From: JAJECS01 sp965198185
GTDB taxonomy: Bacteria; Chloroflexota; UBA11872
NCBI GenBank assembly: GCA_965198185.1
Contig: CBDAOU010000002.1
Coordinates: 558,001-622,000, forward strand
DNA: 64,000 nucleotides
Reading direction: 5' to 3'
The notes beneath the pieces were generated by a model, which was given only the letters and a program-made list of their open reading frames with translations, did not search any database and was not told the origin of the DNA. The position numbers were made by a program, and so were the translations under genes. How positions within the stretch are numbered: the stretch's first letter is position 1; each line of letters starts with the position of its first letter. Below are positions 1 through 7,960 of this stretch, piece after piece.

Positions 1-601
1 CCAGCCGCTCTCGATCAACGTGCATGGCTATTTCGGGCGGCGGATCCATGGGTTCTGGTCCCGGCGGGCGACCAACGGGGGGTTGCTGTACTGGGCCGGC
101 ACCCACGACATCGACACCATCCGCCACTACCTGGGTGAGGTCGACTCGGTTTCGGCCATGGCCGGTCCGAAGCTATTTCCCGACGTGACCGACTACGACG
201 ACGCGATTGCGGTGAACTTGCGGTTTCGCAGCGGGGCGCTGGGCTCACTGCAGGTCACCACGGCGTTTCCCATGGCTACCTACCGCACGTCGTTCAGCTA
301 TCAGATCGCCTGTGAGCACGGCGGCATCGCCTACGACCCGCGGCAGGTGGCGGTGCACTTCGCCACGCACGACGGCCCGATGCAGACGACCTTCTTCGAT
401 GGCTACGGCTTCGAGGAGGCGTTTGACACCGAGTGGGACAGCTTCGCGGGGTGGGTGCTGCGCGACGAGCCGCCGGTGCTGACCGGCGAGGACGGGCTGC
501 GGGCGGTCGAGATCATGCAGGCGGCCTACATCTCGGTCGAGGAGGGCGGAAGGCCAATCTCGCTTCCGCTGGACCGCGACGAACGGCGGCCTTTCAGCTA
601 G
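1..601 (+). CDS. Gfo/Idh/MocA family oxidoreductase, C-terminal part (start lies left of the window)
   Basis: The reading frame is open to the left edge and ends with TAG at 599-601, leaving about 199 residues of the C-terminal part. The motif GTHDIDTIRHYLG matches the substrate-side helix of NAD(P)-dependent Gfo/Idh/MocA dehydrogenases, and the strands after it (YDDAIAVNLRFRSGALGSL) are typical of their C-terminal sheet domain. The Rossmann domain and EKP motif are missing because they lie outside the window. The family oxidises or reduces sugars, inositols and related polyols; no substrate can be assigned. It is one of four family members here. It ends directly against the stop of a tiny gene on the other strand. 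Confidence 0.85.
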   Translation, partial: QPLSINVHGYFGRRIHGFWSRRATNGGLLYWAGTHDIDTIRHYLGEVDSVSAMAGPKLFPDVTDYDDAIAVNLRFRSGALGSLQVTTAFPMATYRTSFSYQIACEHGGIAYDPRQVAVHFATHDGPMQTTFFDGYGFEEAFDTEWDSFAGWVLRDEPPVLTGEDGLRAVEIMQAAYISVEEGGRPISLPLDRDERRPFS

Positions 602-784
602 CTAGCGCCAGCCGGGTCCGCCACTGCGGGGGTAGTGCTCGCGCAGTGCGTCGTGCGCCTGTTGCCGGGCGTCCTTGCGTGCCTGCGTCGAGCGCATTCG
701 CTGCTCCGGTGAAGGTGTGATCCAGCGCCAGGCGCGGATTACGAGGCGTGCGGCGAAGCGCGGTATCGCGAGTAGTACGCGCAT
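602..784 (-). CDS. Small basic protein, paralogue of the protein at 889-1074
   Basis: A 60-residue protein that I do not recognise. ATG at 784 is preceded by GGAG about seven bases away. Residues 1-23 are hydrophobic and arginine-rich (MRVLLAIPRFAARLVIRAW) and could form an amphipathic or membrane-associated helix; the rest is polar and charged. The first 28 residues match the protein at 889-1074 at 14 positions (pattern MR..LA..RFA...V.R.WR...P.P.Q), so the two look like diverged copies. The paired start signals and conserved N-terminus support real coding. Function unknown. Confidence 0.5.
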   Translation of the reverse strand: MRVLLAIPRFAARLVIRAWRWITPSPEQRMRSTQARKDARQQAHDALREHYPRSGGPGWR

Positions 785-888
785 TGATGGCTCCAGTGGT
801 CGTTCGTCGGCCCGTTAGGACGCGGCCGCAGATCTGATTCTAGGCGATCGTCACGGCGGGTCGTGAGCCGCGGTGATGGGCGGAACGG

Positions 889-1074
889 CTAAGGGAAAGT
901 CCGCCGGGCCCCACCCGCGGAGTGATTCCGGCTTACATAGTTGTTCGTCCGTTGGCTCTGACGACGATGCAGATGCTTCCCCATGGTGTGCTGCCTCGGC
1001 GCGGGCACGAACAAGCGCCAAATGCGGCGCACGGGCCATGTGGCAAAGCGGAGCACCGCGAGTGTGGCGCGCAT
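889..1074 (-). CDS. Small basic protein, paralogue of the protein at 602-784
   Basis: A 61-residue unrecognised protein. An upstream in-frame ATG exists at 1086, but ATG 1074 has GAGG six bases before it and gives an N-terminus (MRATLAVLRFATWPVRRIW) that aligns with the neighbouring small protein, so 1074 is preferred. After the shared N-terminal helix and a P.P.Q element the two sequences diverge. It is on the same strand as its paralogue, about 100 bases upstream, so they may be co-transcribed. Function unknown. Confidence 0.45.
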   Translation of the reverse strand: MRATLAVLRFATWPVRRIWRLFVPAPRQHTMGKHLHRRQSQRTNNYVSRNHSAGGARRTFP

Positions 1075-1149
1075 GGAGAACCTCATCTGTTGCGGATCCG
1101 CGCGTCGGGGCGCAGACGCTGACGCGATTATATCGAGTCGGGGACGTCA

Positions 1150-1230
1150 CCCTCACCCTCACCCTATCCCCTGTCGCTCAAGGGAGAGGGGATAAGACCC
1201 GCTCTCCAGTCCCCTCCGGAGAGGTTTCGC
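1150..1230. repeat. Intergenic palindromic repeat
   Basis: A CCCTCACCCT-type stretch is followed by two imperfect palindromes: TATCCCCT at 1165-1172 pairs with AGGGGATA at 1187-1194, and a CTCC/GGAG-centred one lies near 1205-1225. The stretch sits between the start of a tiny gene and the stop of an enolase gene. This composition resembles interspersed intergenic repeats seen in many GC-rich bacteria. Confidence 0.5.
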
Positions 1231-1241
1231 AAAGATTTCAT

Positions 1242-2510
1242 CTAGAACGAGGGAATCGGACCCGGGAGGGGAGCGATCTCCACTGATGCCGCGGCGCGAT
1301 AGCGGTTGTCGAACTCGACACTGCCGTCGTCCTCGCGCGTGGTCAGGGTGACGCCGCCGTCGAACAGGGGTTGGTTGCCCGACATGAAGTCACCTTCGTA
1401 GGCGCGGACCGAGACGTATTCGGCGGTGCAGCCGTAGGGCCAGCGGACGGTGTAAATCGTGCGCGGTTGGGGCTTCGGTCCCGTGGCGTTTCGGCGGAAT
1501 TCCTCAAGCGCCTGCTCGTCGATCTCAATGCCCAGGCCGGGCGCGTCGGGCACGCGGACGTAGCCCCGGCGAATGTCTAGAGGCGTGCGCAACAGGTCGT
1601 CGGCGTAGATGTTCAGGGCGGTTACGGCGGGCCAACGGGCCGCGGGCAGCGCGGCGGCCAAGTGAGCCGCGAAGGCGGTGGTGATGCCCGTTCCCACGAG
1701 CTGCACAAAAAACGGCAGGTTCGCCTCGTGGGCCAGTGCGGCGCAATGCAGCGTGGCGGCGGCGCCTTCACCGTGACCCGCGAAGCCGTCGCACACGTTC
1801 TCCCGCATCGCCGTTAGGAAGTCCGGCTCGTTGAAATGCAGCGCAATGGCGCGCCGGGACTTGGCCCGCAGTGCCGCGTTGCCGGCGACGTCGCGCTGGG
1901 GGATGGGCGTCTCGAACATGTGGATCTTGGAAAACGCCTCAAGCTCGGCCAGAACCTGCTGGGCGAACCCGGCGTCGAGGAGAAATCCGTTGAAGTCGAG
2001 ATCGAAGGTGGCGTGATCCGGGGTCACGGCGCTGATCGCCTCCACCTGCGCCGTGAGGTCGAACCAGGGCCGCGGCTTGAGTTTGAAGTCCGTGTAGCCC
2101 GCGGCCAGGGCGTCCTCGGCCTCGGCGGCCCAGTCCTCCGGCGGCATGTCGTAGCACCACCAGGCCAGCGGCACCCACGCGCGCGCTTGGCGGCCCACAA
2201 GCCGGTGCGCGGGCACGCCGAGCGCCTTGCCGGTGAGGTCGAACATGGCCTGCTGCAAGCCGGAGCCGAGATCGTCCTGCCAGAGCAGCTCCGACGGGTT
2301 GCGACCGATGACGCCGGCATCCACGGCGGCCATGTCGCGGTCCCAGTTGTGCATGGCGCGGGACTCGCCCCAGCCGACGATCCCAACATTGGTGGTGATG
2401 CGGCAGACCTCGATCAGGGAGAAATTGGTGATGCCGCGCCGCATGTGCGGCTCAGTGCGCGGGGTGAAGCCGACGTCGAGCTCGATGCGCTCGACGCCTG
2501 TGATCTTCAT
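1242..2510 (-). CDS. Divergent mandelate racemase/muconate lactonizing enzyme (enolase superfamily) protein with C-terminal extension
   Basis: A 422-residue enolase-superfamily protein. ATG 2510 overlaps the TGA of the upstream enolase gene in an ATGA, so the two are translationally coupled. The N-terminal capping domain ends around FDLTGKALGVP, and the barrel carries a KxK element (DFKLKPRPW), a probable metal Asp (FDLDFNG) and a Glu (FETPIP). The later part departs from the usual pattern: FNEPD and GHGEG stand where a metal Glu and a His/Asp dyad are expected. About 60 residues follow the normal family end (GLGIEID), including RTIYTVRWPYG. The likely reaction is dehydration or epimerisation of a sugar acid or similar carboxylate, but the altered active site makes this uncertain. 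Confidence 0.8.
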   Translation of the reverse strand: MKITGVERIELDVGFTPRTEPHMRRGITNFSLIEVCRITTNVGIVGWGESRAMHNWDRDMAAVDAGVIGRNPSELLWQDDLGSGLQQAMFDLTGKALGVPAHRLVGRQARAWVPLAWWCYDMPPEDWAAEAEDALAAGYTDFKLKPRPWFDLTAQVEAISAVTPDHATFDLDFNGFLLDAGFAQQVLAELEAFSKIHMFETPIPQRDVAGNAALRAKSRRAIALHFNEPDFLTAMRENVCDGFAGHGEGAAATLHCAALAHEANLPFFVQLVGTGITTAFAAHLAAALPAARWPAVTALNIYADDLLRTPLDIRRGYVRVPDAPGLGIEIDEQALEEFRRNATGPKPQPRTIYTVRWPYGCTAEYVSVRAYEGDFMSGNQPLFDGGVTLTTREDDGSVEFDNRYRAAASVEIAPLPGPIPSF

Positions 2511-3658
2511 TCCGACGCGGTGTACTGGTGCCGGTCCAGGTAGTCCTCGTCGATGTCGACGCCCAGGCCCGGCCGGTCGCTCACCGCTATGAAGTCGCGC
2601 TCGAACCCCAGCGGCTCGCGCAGGGGCGCGTTGTAGGCGGGAATCCAGTTCATGGCGTGCTCCAGCCGGTAGAAGTTCGGCGTCGTCAGCCCCACGTGCG
2701 AGCCTGCCGTGATCTGAATCGGTCCGGCGGCGTTGTGCGGGCTCAGGGGCACGTAGTGGGCCTCGGCCAGGGATCCGATGCGCCGCAGCTCGCTGATGCC
2801 GCCGGTCCAGCACACGTCGGGCATGACGAAGTCGGCGAGACGCCGCTCGAGGATCGGGGCGAAGTCGAAGCGCGTGAAGAGCCGCTCGCCCACGCAGATG
2901 GGCACGGCGGTGTTCTCGCGCACCTGGCGCAGCGCGTGGTGGCTCTCGGGCGGCACCGGCTCTTCCAGCCAGGCGATGTCCAGCTCGGCCAGGCGGTCGG
3001 CGACGCGAATGGCGCTGGGCACGTCGTACTGGCCGTGGGCGTCGATCAGGATGTGGACGTTGGGTCCCACGGCCTCGCGCACCGCCGCAACGCGCGCGAT
3101 GCCGCGCGACTCGTGGTCGGGCGTGATCTCGCCGCTCACATAGCCCAGGAACGCCTCCGCCATTTCGAGGAAGGGGTCGAACTTCAGCGACTGGTGGCCC
3201 GACTCGACGGTGCGCAGCGCCGCGTCGGCGAATGCTTGCGGCTCGCGTGCGCCGTCCGGCCACCACGCGTTGGCGTAGACCGGCACGGTCTCACGCACCT
3301 TGCCGCCGAGCAGGTCGTAGATCGGGCGCTCCAGGGCCTTGCCCTTGATGTCCCACAGGGCAATGTCGATGGCGCTGAGCACCTGCGTGGGCAGCCCGCG
3401 CGAGCCCATGTAGGTGTAGCGACGGAAGATGGCGTGCCAGATGGCCTCGATCTCCGCCGGGTCGCGGCCGATCAGCATGTCGCGGATCTGTTGCAACCCG
3501 AAGTCGGCGATCAGCGCGGAGCCGCCGGCCCAGGTGGACCCCTCGCCCCAGCCGGAAATGCCCGCGTCGGTGTCCACGCGCACGAACAGGATCGGGCCAA
3601 AGCGCCGATCAGCCTCGGGGACCGTGTAGAGAAACGTGCGGATGTCGGTGATCTTCAT
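2507..3658 (-). CDS. Enolase-superfamily sugar-acid dehydratase (galactonate/gluconate dehydratase-like)
   Basis: A 383-residue protein starting MKITDIRTFLYTVPE, the usual length for the mandelate racemase subgroup. The barrel shows the expected catalytic series: HQSLKFDPF (Lys plus DP, as in galactonate and gluconate dehydratase-like members), ILIDAHGQYD (first metal Asp), WLEEPVPPE (second metal Glu), CVGERLF (third Glu) and SPHNAAGP (catalytic His). It should abstract the alpha proton of an aldonic acid and eliminate water to give a 2-keto-3-deoxy acid. It heads a two-gene coupled unit with the divergent enolase at 1242-2510. The exact sugar acid is not determinable from sequence. Confidence 0.88.
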   Translation of the reverse strand: MKITDIRTFLYTVPEADRRFGPILFVRVDTDAGISGWGEGSTWAGGSALIADFGLQQIRDMLIGRDPAEIEAIWHAIFRRYTYMGSRGLPTQVLSAIDIALWDIKGKALERPIYDLLGGKVRETVPVYANAWWPDGAREPQAFADAALRTVESGHQSLKFDPFLEMAEAFLGYVSGEITPDHESRGIARVAAVREAVGPNVHILIDAHGQYDVPSAIRVADRLAELDIAWLEEPVPPESHHALRQVRENTAVPICVGERLFTRFDFAPILERRLADFVMPDVCWTGGISELRRIGSLAEAHYVPLSPHNAAGPIQITAGSHVGLTTPNFYRLEHAMNWIPAYNAPLREPLGFERDFIAVSDRPGLGVDIDEDYLDRHQYTASE

Positions 3659-3924
3659 GGCGAGGCACTCCTAGCGTGCGTCGAGCCGTGCCGGCGATTG
3701 TGGACGACCGGGTGGGCGGTGTCATTTGGGAGTTCGGCATGTGCTCCGTGGCCGCCGAACGCGACGGAACTCAGCTGTGCCGGAATTGGGCACATCACTG
3801 GCTTTGAACGGAGAGGGCCTCGATTCGCCGTACCGCGGAATTGCGGTCGGCAGGGCGGGGAAATCCTAGAGATGTCCTACCGCGCCGCTGTGGGGCGATT
3901 CTGGGCGACGTGATACTAGTTGCG

Positions 3925-4296
3925 TCATTCGCGTATCTTGCTCTCACGATACTCATTCGCCATACTCTTGGCCGTTACACTGCGACACGCTCGGTGGTTC
4001 CATGCCTCACATAGCTTCATAAGTGCTAAGCACAGTGTTGCGATACCGAAGGCTCCGAATCCCGCAGAAAGCCAATTGATGCCGTCCGATATATACGTAT
4101 TTGCGGCGGACACACCCAAGCTGATAGTCGATGCAAGCCAAGGTATCGAATCTTGCCAACGTGGCGCCTTAATCGCATCCTCTAAGTCGCGGAGCTTTAT
4201 TTCTAAACTATCACTGTCCATCATGATATCTACACTAGAACGCATGTCCACATAATCTCTATTGGACTCCCCAAGACCTGGATTTGTGAGAGTCAC
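3925..4296 (-). CDS. Small two-helix membrane protein, partner of the zinc-ribbon protein
   Basis: A 123-residue unrecognised protein. The N-terminal half is acidic and polar with a short helical stretch (DSLEIKLRDLEDAIKA). Two hydrophobic segments follow, about residues 51-65 (WLASTISLGVSAAN) and 75-95 (INWLSAGFGAFGIATLCLAL), so it is probably a double-spanning membrane protein with a charged C-terminal tail. Its ATG overlaps the TGA of the zinc-ribbon gene at 4293-4296. Base composition is clearly AT-richer than the neighbours, which suggests horizontal acquisition. Function unknown. Confidence 0.7.
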   Translation of the reverse strand: MTLTNPGLGESNRDYVDMRSSVDIMMDSDSLEIKLRDLEDAIKAPRWQDSIPWLASTISLGVSAANTYISDGINWLSAGFGAFGIATLCLALMKLCEAWNHRACRSVTAKSMANEYRESKIRE

Positions 4297-4577
4297 TCTT
4301 TTTCCTCATGTAGGTCAAATGATGCAGTTGCGAAGTGGGCAATGAATCCGCAGGTTTTGCAAACAATGGGAATCGATTGCAGCTGTGGTGATCCTGCACC
4401 TGTTTCATGAGGAAAGTCTGGCCATAACTTGACACGCGAAACTGTATCTACACCGACAACATCCCAACTTCCCTGATTGCAAATTGGACAAGTGATGGAA
4501 ATAGATTCCTTGGCGTCTTCTAACTTCTTTAAGAGCTGTCGCCTAAACACCTCGTGTCGCTTTGACTCTTCAGCCAT
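4293..4577 (-). CDS. Small zinc-ribbon protein
   Basis: A 94-residue protein with two knuckles, CPIC at about 35-38 and CKTC at about 73-76, which together form a likely four-cysteine zinc ribbon. The N-terminal 30 residues are charged and helical (KRHEVFRRQLLKKLEDAKE). GAGGAG lies about nine bases upstream of ATG 4577. It is the first gene of a coupled two-gene unit with the membrane protein at 3925-4296, and a plausible promoter lies at 4624-4651. DNA here is AT-rich against its surroundings (37-53% GC in three 60-base samples). I do not recognise a named family; a ribbon protein coupled to a two-helix membrane partner could be a membrane-recruited adaptor, but that is speculation. Confidence 0.72.
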   Translation of the reverse strand: MAEESKRHEVFRRQLLKKLEDAKESISITCPICNQGSWDVVGVDTVSRVKLWPDFPHETGAGSPQLQSIPIVCKTCGFIAHFATASFDLHEEKE

Positions 4578-4623
4578 TCATTCAAGCTCCTCGCAGCCGT
4601 GTCACTGCGACCCGACCTTACTA

Positions 4624-4651
4624 AGCATACGAAGTGCCGCTAGGCAGTCAA
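4624..4651 (-). promoter_or_regulatory. Candidate sigma70-type promoter for the zinc-ribbon/membrane-protein pair
   Basis: On the minus strand TTGACT (4646-4651) and TATGCT (4624-4629) are separated by 16 bases, about 45 bases upstream of ATG 4577. Both hexamers are close to consensus. The rest of the gap 4578-4818 is AT-rich and holds no other gene I can support. Confidence 0.5.
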
Positions 4652-4818
4652 TCCGTGTCTATGACTCACCGAGCGTGTGAAGCACGCGCAACGCTCTAAT
4701 GCTGCGGAAATAGTAGTGGGCAAATCGGGATTTTCCCGTGCGTGGTGCACTTTGAAGAGTGCGGGGGAGATGCCTGCCGCGGTGATTGCTTTTCGCCGGA
4801 AGGTCATGCCAACTCGCG

Positions 4819-5583
4819 TCAGTTGGTGGCGCGGCGGTATTCGTAGGTGGCGGCGGTGATGAGGACGGCGCTGGTGGCGAGCAGGACCCAGAAGCCGGGG
4901 ACGATGTGCTCCCAGATCCAGCCGTCGATGATGATGGTGCGCACGGCGACGAGGATGTACTCGATGGGGTTGAGGCCGACGGCGAACTGGAACCAGCCGG
5001 TGAGCAGATCGCGCGGCATGAAGGCCGACGTGAGAAACGCCAGCGGCATGAAGAGCAGCCAGCTGTTCACGGTGACCTGCACGCTGCGCGTGCGCACGGC
5101 GATGATCAGCCCCACGCAGCCCATGGCTACTCCAAGCAGCACGGCGGCCGCGATGACGGCGAGGACGCCCAGCACGCCGCCTTCAAACCGGACCCCGATG
5201 GCCGTCGCCACCAGCACGATCGCGACCACCTGGGCGATGGCCCGCGTGGCGCCGATGGCGAGCGTTCCCAGCAGGATCGAGAAGCGGTTGACGGGCGACA
5301 GCAACAGCTTGTCGACGTAGCCGGACATGATGTCGGTGAGCAGCACCATGGCCATGTCGCTGCCGCTGAAGACGACGGCCATCACGATCACCATGGCGGT
5401 CAGGAATGCCTGGTAGTCGGACGCGGGGAATCCGGGAAGGCCCGTGATGCTGCGCAGCGGCTCGCCGAAGAAGAGGTACATGACGGCGGACGACAGCACG
5501 GCGGCCACGATCATGGTGGGTTGCGCCAGCCAGGTCTTCAGATTGCGGACGTAGATGTAGGAACTCTCGCGCAGGATCAGCAT
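4819..5583 (-). CDS. ABC-2 type transporter permease (DrrB-like)
   Basis: A 254-residue integral membrane protein with about six hydrophobic segments, beginning MLILRESSYIYVRNLKTWLAQP, a cytoplasmic lead typical of ABC-2 permeases. ATG 5583 is chosen because it has GGAGG seven bases upstream; that site overlaps the end of the ATPase gene, whose TAA is at 5586-5588. Together with the ATPase upstream it should form a two-component exporter of the daunorubicin-resistance (DrrAB) type, moving drugs, lipids or polysaccharide precursors out of the cell. Substrate unknown. Confidence 0.88.
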   Translation of the reverse strand: MLILRESSYIYVRNLKTWLAQPTMIVAAVLSSAVMYLFFGEPLRSITGLPGFPASDYQAFLTAMVIVMAVVFSGSDMAMVLLTDIMSGYVDKLLLSPVNRFSILLGTLAIGATRAIAQVVAIVLVATAIGVRFEGGVLGVLAVIAAAVLLGVAMGCVGLIIAVRTRSVQVTVNSWLLFMPLAFLTSAFMPRDLLTGWFQFAVGLNPIEYILVAVRTIIIDGWIWEHIVPGFWVLLATSAVLITAATYEYRRATN

Positions 5584-5585
5584 GG

Positions 5586-6611
5586 TTACCTCCGGTTCAC
5601 GCCCATCCACTGGCCCCACACGCGGGACTCGGCGTCCTCGTCGGCCCCGGCCTCGCGAATCTCGCGTCCCGTGTGGTGCAGGAAAACGTCGTCCAACGAC
5701 GGACGGGTGACGGCCAGGTTGGCCACCGGGACGGCCGCGTCGTTTAGGGCGCGCAAGATGGCGGGCGCGGCGGCGCCGCCGTCGTCGACGGTGGCCGTCA
5801 GCCCGTCGGGCGTGGTGTCGGCTTCGTGCACTGACGGGAGCTGGCGCAAGGCGCCGATCGCGGTTTCGGTGCGGCCATCGGGGGAGTCCATGGGGCCGAA
5901 CGCCACGCGCACGACGTCGCCGCCGACCTCGGCCTTGAGGGCGCCGGGCGAGCCTTCGGCGACCAGACGCCCGTGGTCGATGATGGCCAGCCGCCGGCAG
6001 AGCCGGTCGGCCTCGTCCATGTGCTGGGTCGTGAGCAGCACGGTGACGCCCTGCGCGTTGAGCTGCTCCAGGTGCTCCCAGATCGCCAGGCGGCTCTGGG
6101 GGTCGAGGCCGGAAGTCGGCTCGTCCAAGAACAGGATGTTTGGACGGTGCATGAGCGCTCCGGCCAGGTCGATGCGCCGCCGCATGCCGCCGGAATAGGC
6201 CCCGATCTTGCGGGCCCCAACGCCCGACAGTCCCACGAGCTCGAGCAGCTCGTCGGCGCGGCGGTTGGCGTCAGCGCGCGCGAGGCCGTAGAGACGCCCC
6301 TGCAATACGAGGAAGTCGCGTCCCTTCGAGAGATCGTCCAGGCCGACTTCCTGCAGGGCGACGCCGATGGCCGACCGGACGGCCCGCGCATCCGATTCGA
6401 TGTCGATGCCGGCGACTTTCACGTGGCCGGCGCTCTTGGGCAGCAGCGTGGCCAGGATCTTGATCGTGGTGGTCTTGCCCGCGCCGTTGGGGCCGAGAAA
6501 GCCGAAGAACTCGCCTTGCTCGACGGTGAAATCAATGCCGTCAACAGCGCGGGTACCGCCGGGATAGGTCTTTTCCAGGCCTTGGACCAGGACGGCAGGC
6601 TGACGCTGCAA
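5586..6611 (-). CDS. ABC transporter ATP-binding protein (DrrA-like)
   Basis: A 341-residue nucleotide-binding protein. Walker A is GPNGAGKTTT at about residues 38-47, the signature is YSGGMRRRI, Walker B plus catalytic Glu is ILFLDEPTSGLD, and the switch His lies in LLTTQHMDEAD. The C-terminal 90 residues form the extra domain common in DrrA-type exporters, ending in RPSLDDVFLHHTGRE. It is followed within three bases by its permease. It powers export by that permease; the substrate is unknown. Confidence 0.92.
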   Translation of the reverse strand: MQRQPAVLVQGLEKTYPGGTRAVDGIDFTVEQGEFFGFLGPNGAGKTTTIKILATLLPKSAGHVKVAGIDIESDARAVRSAIGVALQEVGLDDLSKGRDFLVLQGRLYGLARADANRRADELLELVGLSGVGARKIGAYSGGMRRRIDLAGALMHRPNILFLDEPTSGLDPQSRLAIWEHLEQLNAQGVTVLLTTQHMDEADRLCRRLAIIDHGRLVAEGSPGALKAEVGGDVVRVAFGPMDSPDGRTETAIGALRQLPSVHEADTTPDGLTATVDDGGAAAPAILRALNDAAVPVANLAVTRPSLDDVFLHHTGREIREAGADEDAESRVWGQWMGVNRR

Positions 6612-6671
6612 TTCGGCCTCCGGACGGACTGTTTAACGCGCTGCGGCGATGCTACCAGCGGAGAGGCCGAA

Positions 6672-6792
6672 GGGCGCCCACTAGGGGCGCCCCTACACGG
6701 AGGGGGGCGGTGTGGGGCGGTCCCACGCTGCACGCAGCGTGGGACCGCCGGGTGCCGTAGGCGGACCGGGCGCCCACGAGGGGCGCCCCTAC
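6672..6792. repeat. Two copies of a GGGCGCCC-type intergenic repeat flanking a hairpin
   Basis: The 25-base units at 6672-6696 and 6768-6792 differ at one position. Each is itself palindromic: GGGCGCCC, a short spacer, then GGGGCGCCCC. Another copy of the same unit lies at 50938-50962. Here they sit between the stop of an enolase gene (6803) and the start of the DrrA-like gene (6611). Confidence 0.75.
6717..6748 (-). terminator. Strong hairpin, possible terminator of the upstream enolase operon
   Basis: A perfect 14-bp stem (GCGGTCCCACGCTG, 6717-6730, with its complement at 6735-6748) encloses a CACG loop. It lies about 55 bases past the enolase stop at 6803. There is no T-run after it, so it may be a structural repeat rather than an intrinsic terminator. 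Confidence 0.4.
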
Positions 6793-6802
6793 CCGGATTT
6801 TG

Positions 6803-7960
6803 CTAGCTGTAGGGCTGAAGTGTCGAGAGATCGATCTCGATGCCGAAGCCGGGGGCAGCGGAGGGACGGAGGCGGCCGTTGACGGGGTGGGCGGCGCCGG
6901 GGACTGAGACGGCGTCGGCGAGGTCGGTGCCGGGGCCCGAGGCGACGAAGTACTCGCCCCAGGGAATGCCCGGCAGGGCGTAGCAGGCGTGCTGGCCGTA
7001 GGGCTCGTTGGCGCCGGCGTGCGGGATGACCGCCAGCCCCGCCGCGTCGGCGATGGCGCAGATTCGCATGAGGGCCGTGATGCCGCCCACCCACATGACG
7101 TCCGGTTGCAGGATGTCCACTAGGCGGCGGCTGGCGGCGTGCTGGAACGGCGCCGGGGTGTACCAGTGCTCGCCGGTGGCAAGCGTCTGCCAGGGCACGC
7201 GGCTACGCAACGCGGCGTGGCTGTCCATGTCTTCCGAGCGCAGCGCTTCTTCGATCCACTTGAGCTTGAAGGGCCGCAGCTCCTCGATGAGGCGCACGGC
7301 GTACTCGACGTCGAGGGACATCCAGCAGTCGAGCATTAGCTCGACATCGGGTCCAACGAGGTCGCGCAGGGCGGCGAGGTCATCGACGTTGCGGCGCAGG
7401 CCGTCCAGGCCGTCGGGCGGGCCGTAGCGGCAAGGGTGCTTGGTGGCCGTGAAGCCCAGCTCCAAGTGCCACTCGTGCTGCGGCCCGGTGGCGTAGCACA
7501 CAATCTCGTCGCGCGCGGGGCCGCCGAGCAGTTCGTAGACCGGTCGATCCAGCACCTTGCCCTTCAGGTCCCACAGCGCGAGATCGATGGCGCTCACGGC
7601 GTATGAGGCCAGTCCCGTGGCGCCGAAGGGCGAGCACAGCCGCAGCATCATGTCGTATAGGCGCTCGGTGGCCAGCGCCGGTTCGCCGACGATGCGAGGC
7701 CCGAGGTAGTCGTCGACCAGCGCGGCCATCGGTCGGCCGATCGCACCAATGCCGAGACCCTGGGTGCCGTCCTCGGCGGTGACCACCACGCCCACGCCGG
7801 GCCAGGACGGGGTCCAGCTGGAGCGGACTTCGGCATAACGCGGATAGCGAGCCATGGGCGATCCCACGCGAGCGTCCTCGGTCCACGACGCACGGGGTTT
7901 GCTCGTGGCGCGCCGTTCGCCGAAGTCGAGGGCGACCGCTTGGACGTTGGCGATCTTCAT
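6803..7960 (-). CDS. Enolase-superfamily dehydratase, L-rhamnonate dehydratase-like
   Basis: A 385-residue mandelate racemase-subgroup protein starting MKIANVQAVALDFGERR. The stretch GFTATKHPCRYGPPDG resembles the acid-sugar-binding loop of rhamnonate dehydratases (Lys, then GP and an N further on). Metal ligands are visible at LMLDCWMS (Asp), WIEEALRSED (Glu) and ATGEH (Glu), with a catalytic His in VIPHAG. The reaction would be dehydration of a 6-deoxy or related aldonate to a 2-keto-3-deoxy acid. It may be co-transcribed with the MBL-fold hydrolase and NTF2-like genes upstream. Its first 18 bases are duplicated upstream at 8007-8024 around a palindromic element. Confidence 0.85.
   Translation of the reverse strand: MKIANVQAVALDFGERRATSKPRASWTEDARVGSPMARYPRYAEVRSSWTPSWPGVGVVVTAEDGTQGLGIGAIGRPMAALVDDYLGPRIVGEPALATERLYDMMLRLCSPFGATGLASYAVSAIDLALWDLKGKVLDRPVYELLGGPARDEIVCYATGPQHEWHLELGFTATKHPCRYGPPDGLDGLRRNVDDLAALRDLVGPDVELMLDCWMSLDVEYAVRLIEELRPFKLKWIEEALRSEDMDSHAALRSRVPWQTLATGEHWYTPAPFQHAASRRLVDILQPDVMWVGGITALMRICAIADAAGLAVIPHAGANEPYGQHACYALPGIPWGEYFVASGPGTDLADAVSVPGAAHPVNGRLRPSAAPGFGIEIDLSTLQPYS

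Noticed and set aside
1242..3266. A single 674-residue enolase fusion on the minus strand
   Set aside because: The upstream part is the out-of-frame shadow of the 2507-3658 enolase; the real gene starts at ATG 2510 with a normal MKITG N-terminus.
2528..3913. Long plus-strand reading frame over the enolase gene
   Set aside because: A shadow of the minus-strand gene caused by high GC; no recognisable domain. The same applies to the long antisense frames over the genes at 17078-18250, 18393-19940, 47900-49255 and 57594-58862.
3659..3924. A gene in the 266-base gap before the enolase pair
   Set aside because: Only short frames without ribosome sites or similarity; it more likely holds the promoter of the enolase pair, though no clear hexamers were found.
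6717..6748. Confident intrinsic terminator
   Set aside because: The stem is strong but no T-run follows in the relevant direction, and it sits among mobile-looking repeats, so it is kept only as a possible terminator.
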